Origin: Clostridiales bacterium UBA8960
Lineage (GTDB): Bacteria > Bacillota > Clostridia > Peptostreptococcales > Acidaminobacteraceae
Direction: 5' to 3'
Length of the DNA stretch: 6,732 nucleotides
Assembly: GCA_003482695.1 (NCBI GenBank)
Contig: DMYC01000042.1
Coordinates: 1-6,732 of the forward strand
Within the stretch, counting starts at the first letter, position 1; the number at the start of each line of letters is the position of its first letter. Position numbers and translations under genes: made by a program. Below, piece by piece: positions 5,534 to 6,732 of the stretch. The notes under the pieces are model-generated. The model was not told the origin of the DNA and did no database searches. It saw nothing but the letters and a program-made list of their open reading frames with translations.

Positions 5534-6732
5534 ATGCAAAAAAGGTTAACCGGCAAGTTGTTTTTGGTTTTCTTATTGTTCATCGTTTTGCTCACAGCTG
5601 GGCTCATTTTTGTAACTTTACAAACGGCTCGCAATTATAACGAAGATGCCGAAAGCAACCTCATGACATCCGTGACTTTACTCGACAACTTAATACAAAA
5701 CAAAATGGATGAAGCTTCATCCCTCGCAGAAGTTTTTTCTGCAAATAATTTACTCGTCAATGGCTTATTAACCGCAAATAAAGCTCAAATCTCAAGTTAC
5801 ATAAATCCACTCTACCATCGTTTTAATGAGAATACTGGGCTTTCTATCATGGAAGTTGGCGACGAAACAGGCACCGTCATTTACCGTGCACATAACCCTT
5901 CTCGAGCAGGCGATAACAAAATTTCAAACAGTTCTGTATTCTCTGCACTTGAAGGCAATAAAGTCGCAGGTATGGATTCTGGAAATTCTGGACTTGCCGT
6001 ACGTGCCATTTATCCCATCCTAAGCAACAATAAAGTCATCGGTACGTTGCAGCTTGGTTATAGCGATGTTTTCTTCGATACGTTCAAATCCACTTCTTCA
6101 GCAGACATAGACGTATTTTCATCTGCAAGCCTCTTATATGCCTCAAACGAAGACGACTTTGATTTAATCGGCAGCGCCCTTGCGGATTTAGGTGCTCAAG
6201 TTGAAGAAGACGTACAGAAGGCTCATGGCGGAGAGCAGTTCATCTCCAAATCAAAAGATGAAATCCACTATTATAAACCGATCTATAACCCTCTTGAAAC
6301 CGAGGTGGTCGGGGTTTTCAGAATTACCTTGGACATCACTGCTAACAATTCGAGAATCATGACAATGTTCATCTTCAACGGTTTAATATTACTTGCTTTG
6401 ATTGTTTTCATCCTCCTACTGATGGTCTATTTCTTAAGAAACATCATCAATCCCATTAAAATTTTGGCATCAGAAATCAACCTTGTGGCGCAGTATGATT
6501 TAAGCAGTAAAACACTAAGCAGCAATCAAAAACTTCTCAAAGATCAAACAGAAATAGGACAAATTTCTAATGCGACGCTTCAAATGGAGCATAATTTGAT
6601 TGAGCTTATTTCAAGCATCGTCGCAGATTCAGAACACGTCTCATCTTCATCTGAAGAGTTGACTGCCACAAGTGAACAAGCCACGATGTCCGCAGATGAA
6701 GTCGCAAAAACGATAGAGGAAATCGCAAACGG
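5534..6732 (+). CDS. Methyl-accepting chemotaxis protein with Cache-type sensor (3' truncated by window)
   Basis: The frame is open from the ATG to the window end (399 codons visible). This is a membrane chemoreceptor that senses an extracellular ligand and controls CheA. A short basic start (MQKR) and transmembrane helix 1 (about 9-29) lead to an extracellular domain (about 30-276). This domain has YRAHNPSRAGD (117-127), DSGNSGLAVRAIYP (148-161) and GTLQLGY (170-176), a pattern of Cache_3-type sensors. A second module with YYKPIYNPL suggests a double Cache. Transmembrane helix 2 lies at about 278-300. A HAMP linker follows with Pro307 (INPIK). The start of the signalling coiled coil, rich in Ser and Glu (SSSSEELTATSEQA), is at about 370-399. 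The methylation sites and the CheA-binding tip lie beyond the window. TTAGGAGGG (5521-5529) precedes the ATG by 4 bases. The ligand is unknown. Confidence 0.93.
   Translation, partial: MQKRLTGKLFLVFLLFIVLLTAGLIFVTLQTARNYNEDAESNLMTSVTLLDNLIQNKMDEASSLAEVFSANNLLVNGLLTANKAQISSYINPLYHRFNENTGLSIMEVGDETGTVIYRAHNPSRAGDNKISNSSVFSALEGNKVAGMDSGNSGLAVRAIYPILSNNKVIGTLQLGYSDVFFDTFKSTSSADIDVFSSASLLYASNEDDFDLIGSALADLGAQVEEDVQKAHGGEQFISKSKDEIHYYKPIYNPLETEVVGVFRITLDITANNSRIMTMFIFNGLILLALIVFILLLMVYFLRNIINPIKILASEINLVAQYDLSSKTLSSNQKLLKDQTEIGQISNATLQMEHNLIELISSIVADSEHVSSSSEELTATSEQATMSADEVAKTIEEIAN

Noticed and set aside
5826..6023. 65-codon + strand open frame within the chemoreceptor gene
   Set aside because: The chemoreceptor frame is open across it and shows the Cache motifs; the short frame has no ribosome binding site or motif.
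1..6732. CRISPR array, tRNA, rRNA, insertion sequence or phage genes
   Set aside because: No regularly spaced direct repeats, cloverleaf-like segments, transposase motifs or terminal inverted repeats were seen on reading through both strands.

Overview
The window reads as low-to-moderate GC DNA from a Gram-positive anaerobe of the Firmicutes, probably Clostridia. The evidence is strong AGGAGG-type ribosome binding sites, the Bacillus/Clostridium riboflavin gene order ribD-ribE-ribBA-ribH, a Thermotoga/Clostridia-type single-domain CheY, and a bacteriohemerythrin. The species assignment is inference; no rRNA or other direct marker is present.

Bases 1-3440 (+ strand) hold the end of a riboflavin operon: the C-terminal reductase domain of RibD (cut by the window start), riboflavin synthase alpha RibE, the bifunctional RibBA, lumazine synthase RibH, and a HAD-family phosphatase only 2 bp after ribH. 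Together these genes cover nearly all steps from GTP and ribulose 5-phosphate to riboflavin. The HAD protein is a natural candidate for the phosphatase step that classical rib operons lack. The operon ends in a two-tier hairpin that also terminates the convergent gene on the other strand.

Bases 3438-4480 hold a divergent pair: a stand-alone CheY-like receiver (- strand) and a NUDIX hydrolase (+ strand). Their predicted sigma-A promoters lie face to face, with -10 boxes offset by one base and an imperfect inverted repeat across them.

Bases 4448-5533 hold a second - strand unit: a small four-helix membrane protein of unknown function followed by a single-domain bacteriohemerythrin, closed by a strong terminator whose hairpin contains the NUDIX stop codon. 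Divergent from it, and running off the window end, is a methyl-accepting chemotaxis protein with a Cache-type extracellular sensor (5534-6732). CheY, hemerythrin and the chemoreceptor suggest a motility/redox-sensing neighbourhood, but the link is positional only.

I see no mobile element, CRISPR array, tRNA, rRNA or riboswitch. Most of the window is recognisable, ordinary gene content. The points most worth following are the HAD gene in the rib operon, the overlapping divergent promoters and the unknown membrane protein paired with hemerythrin.
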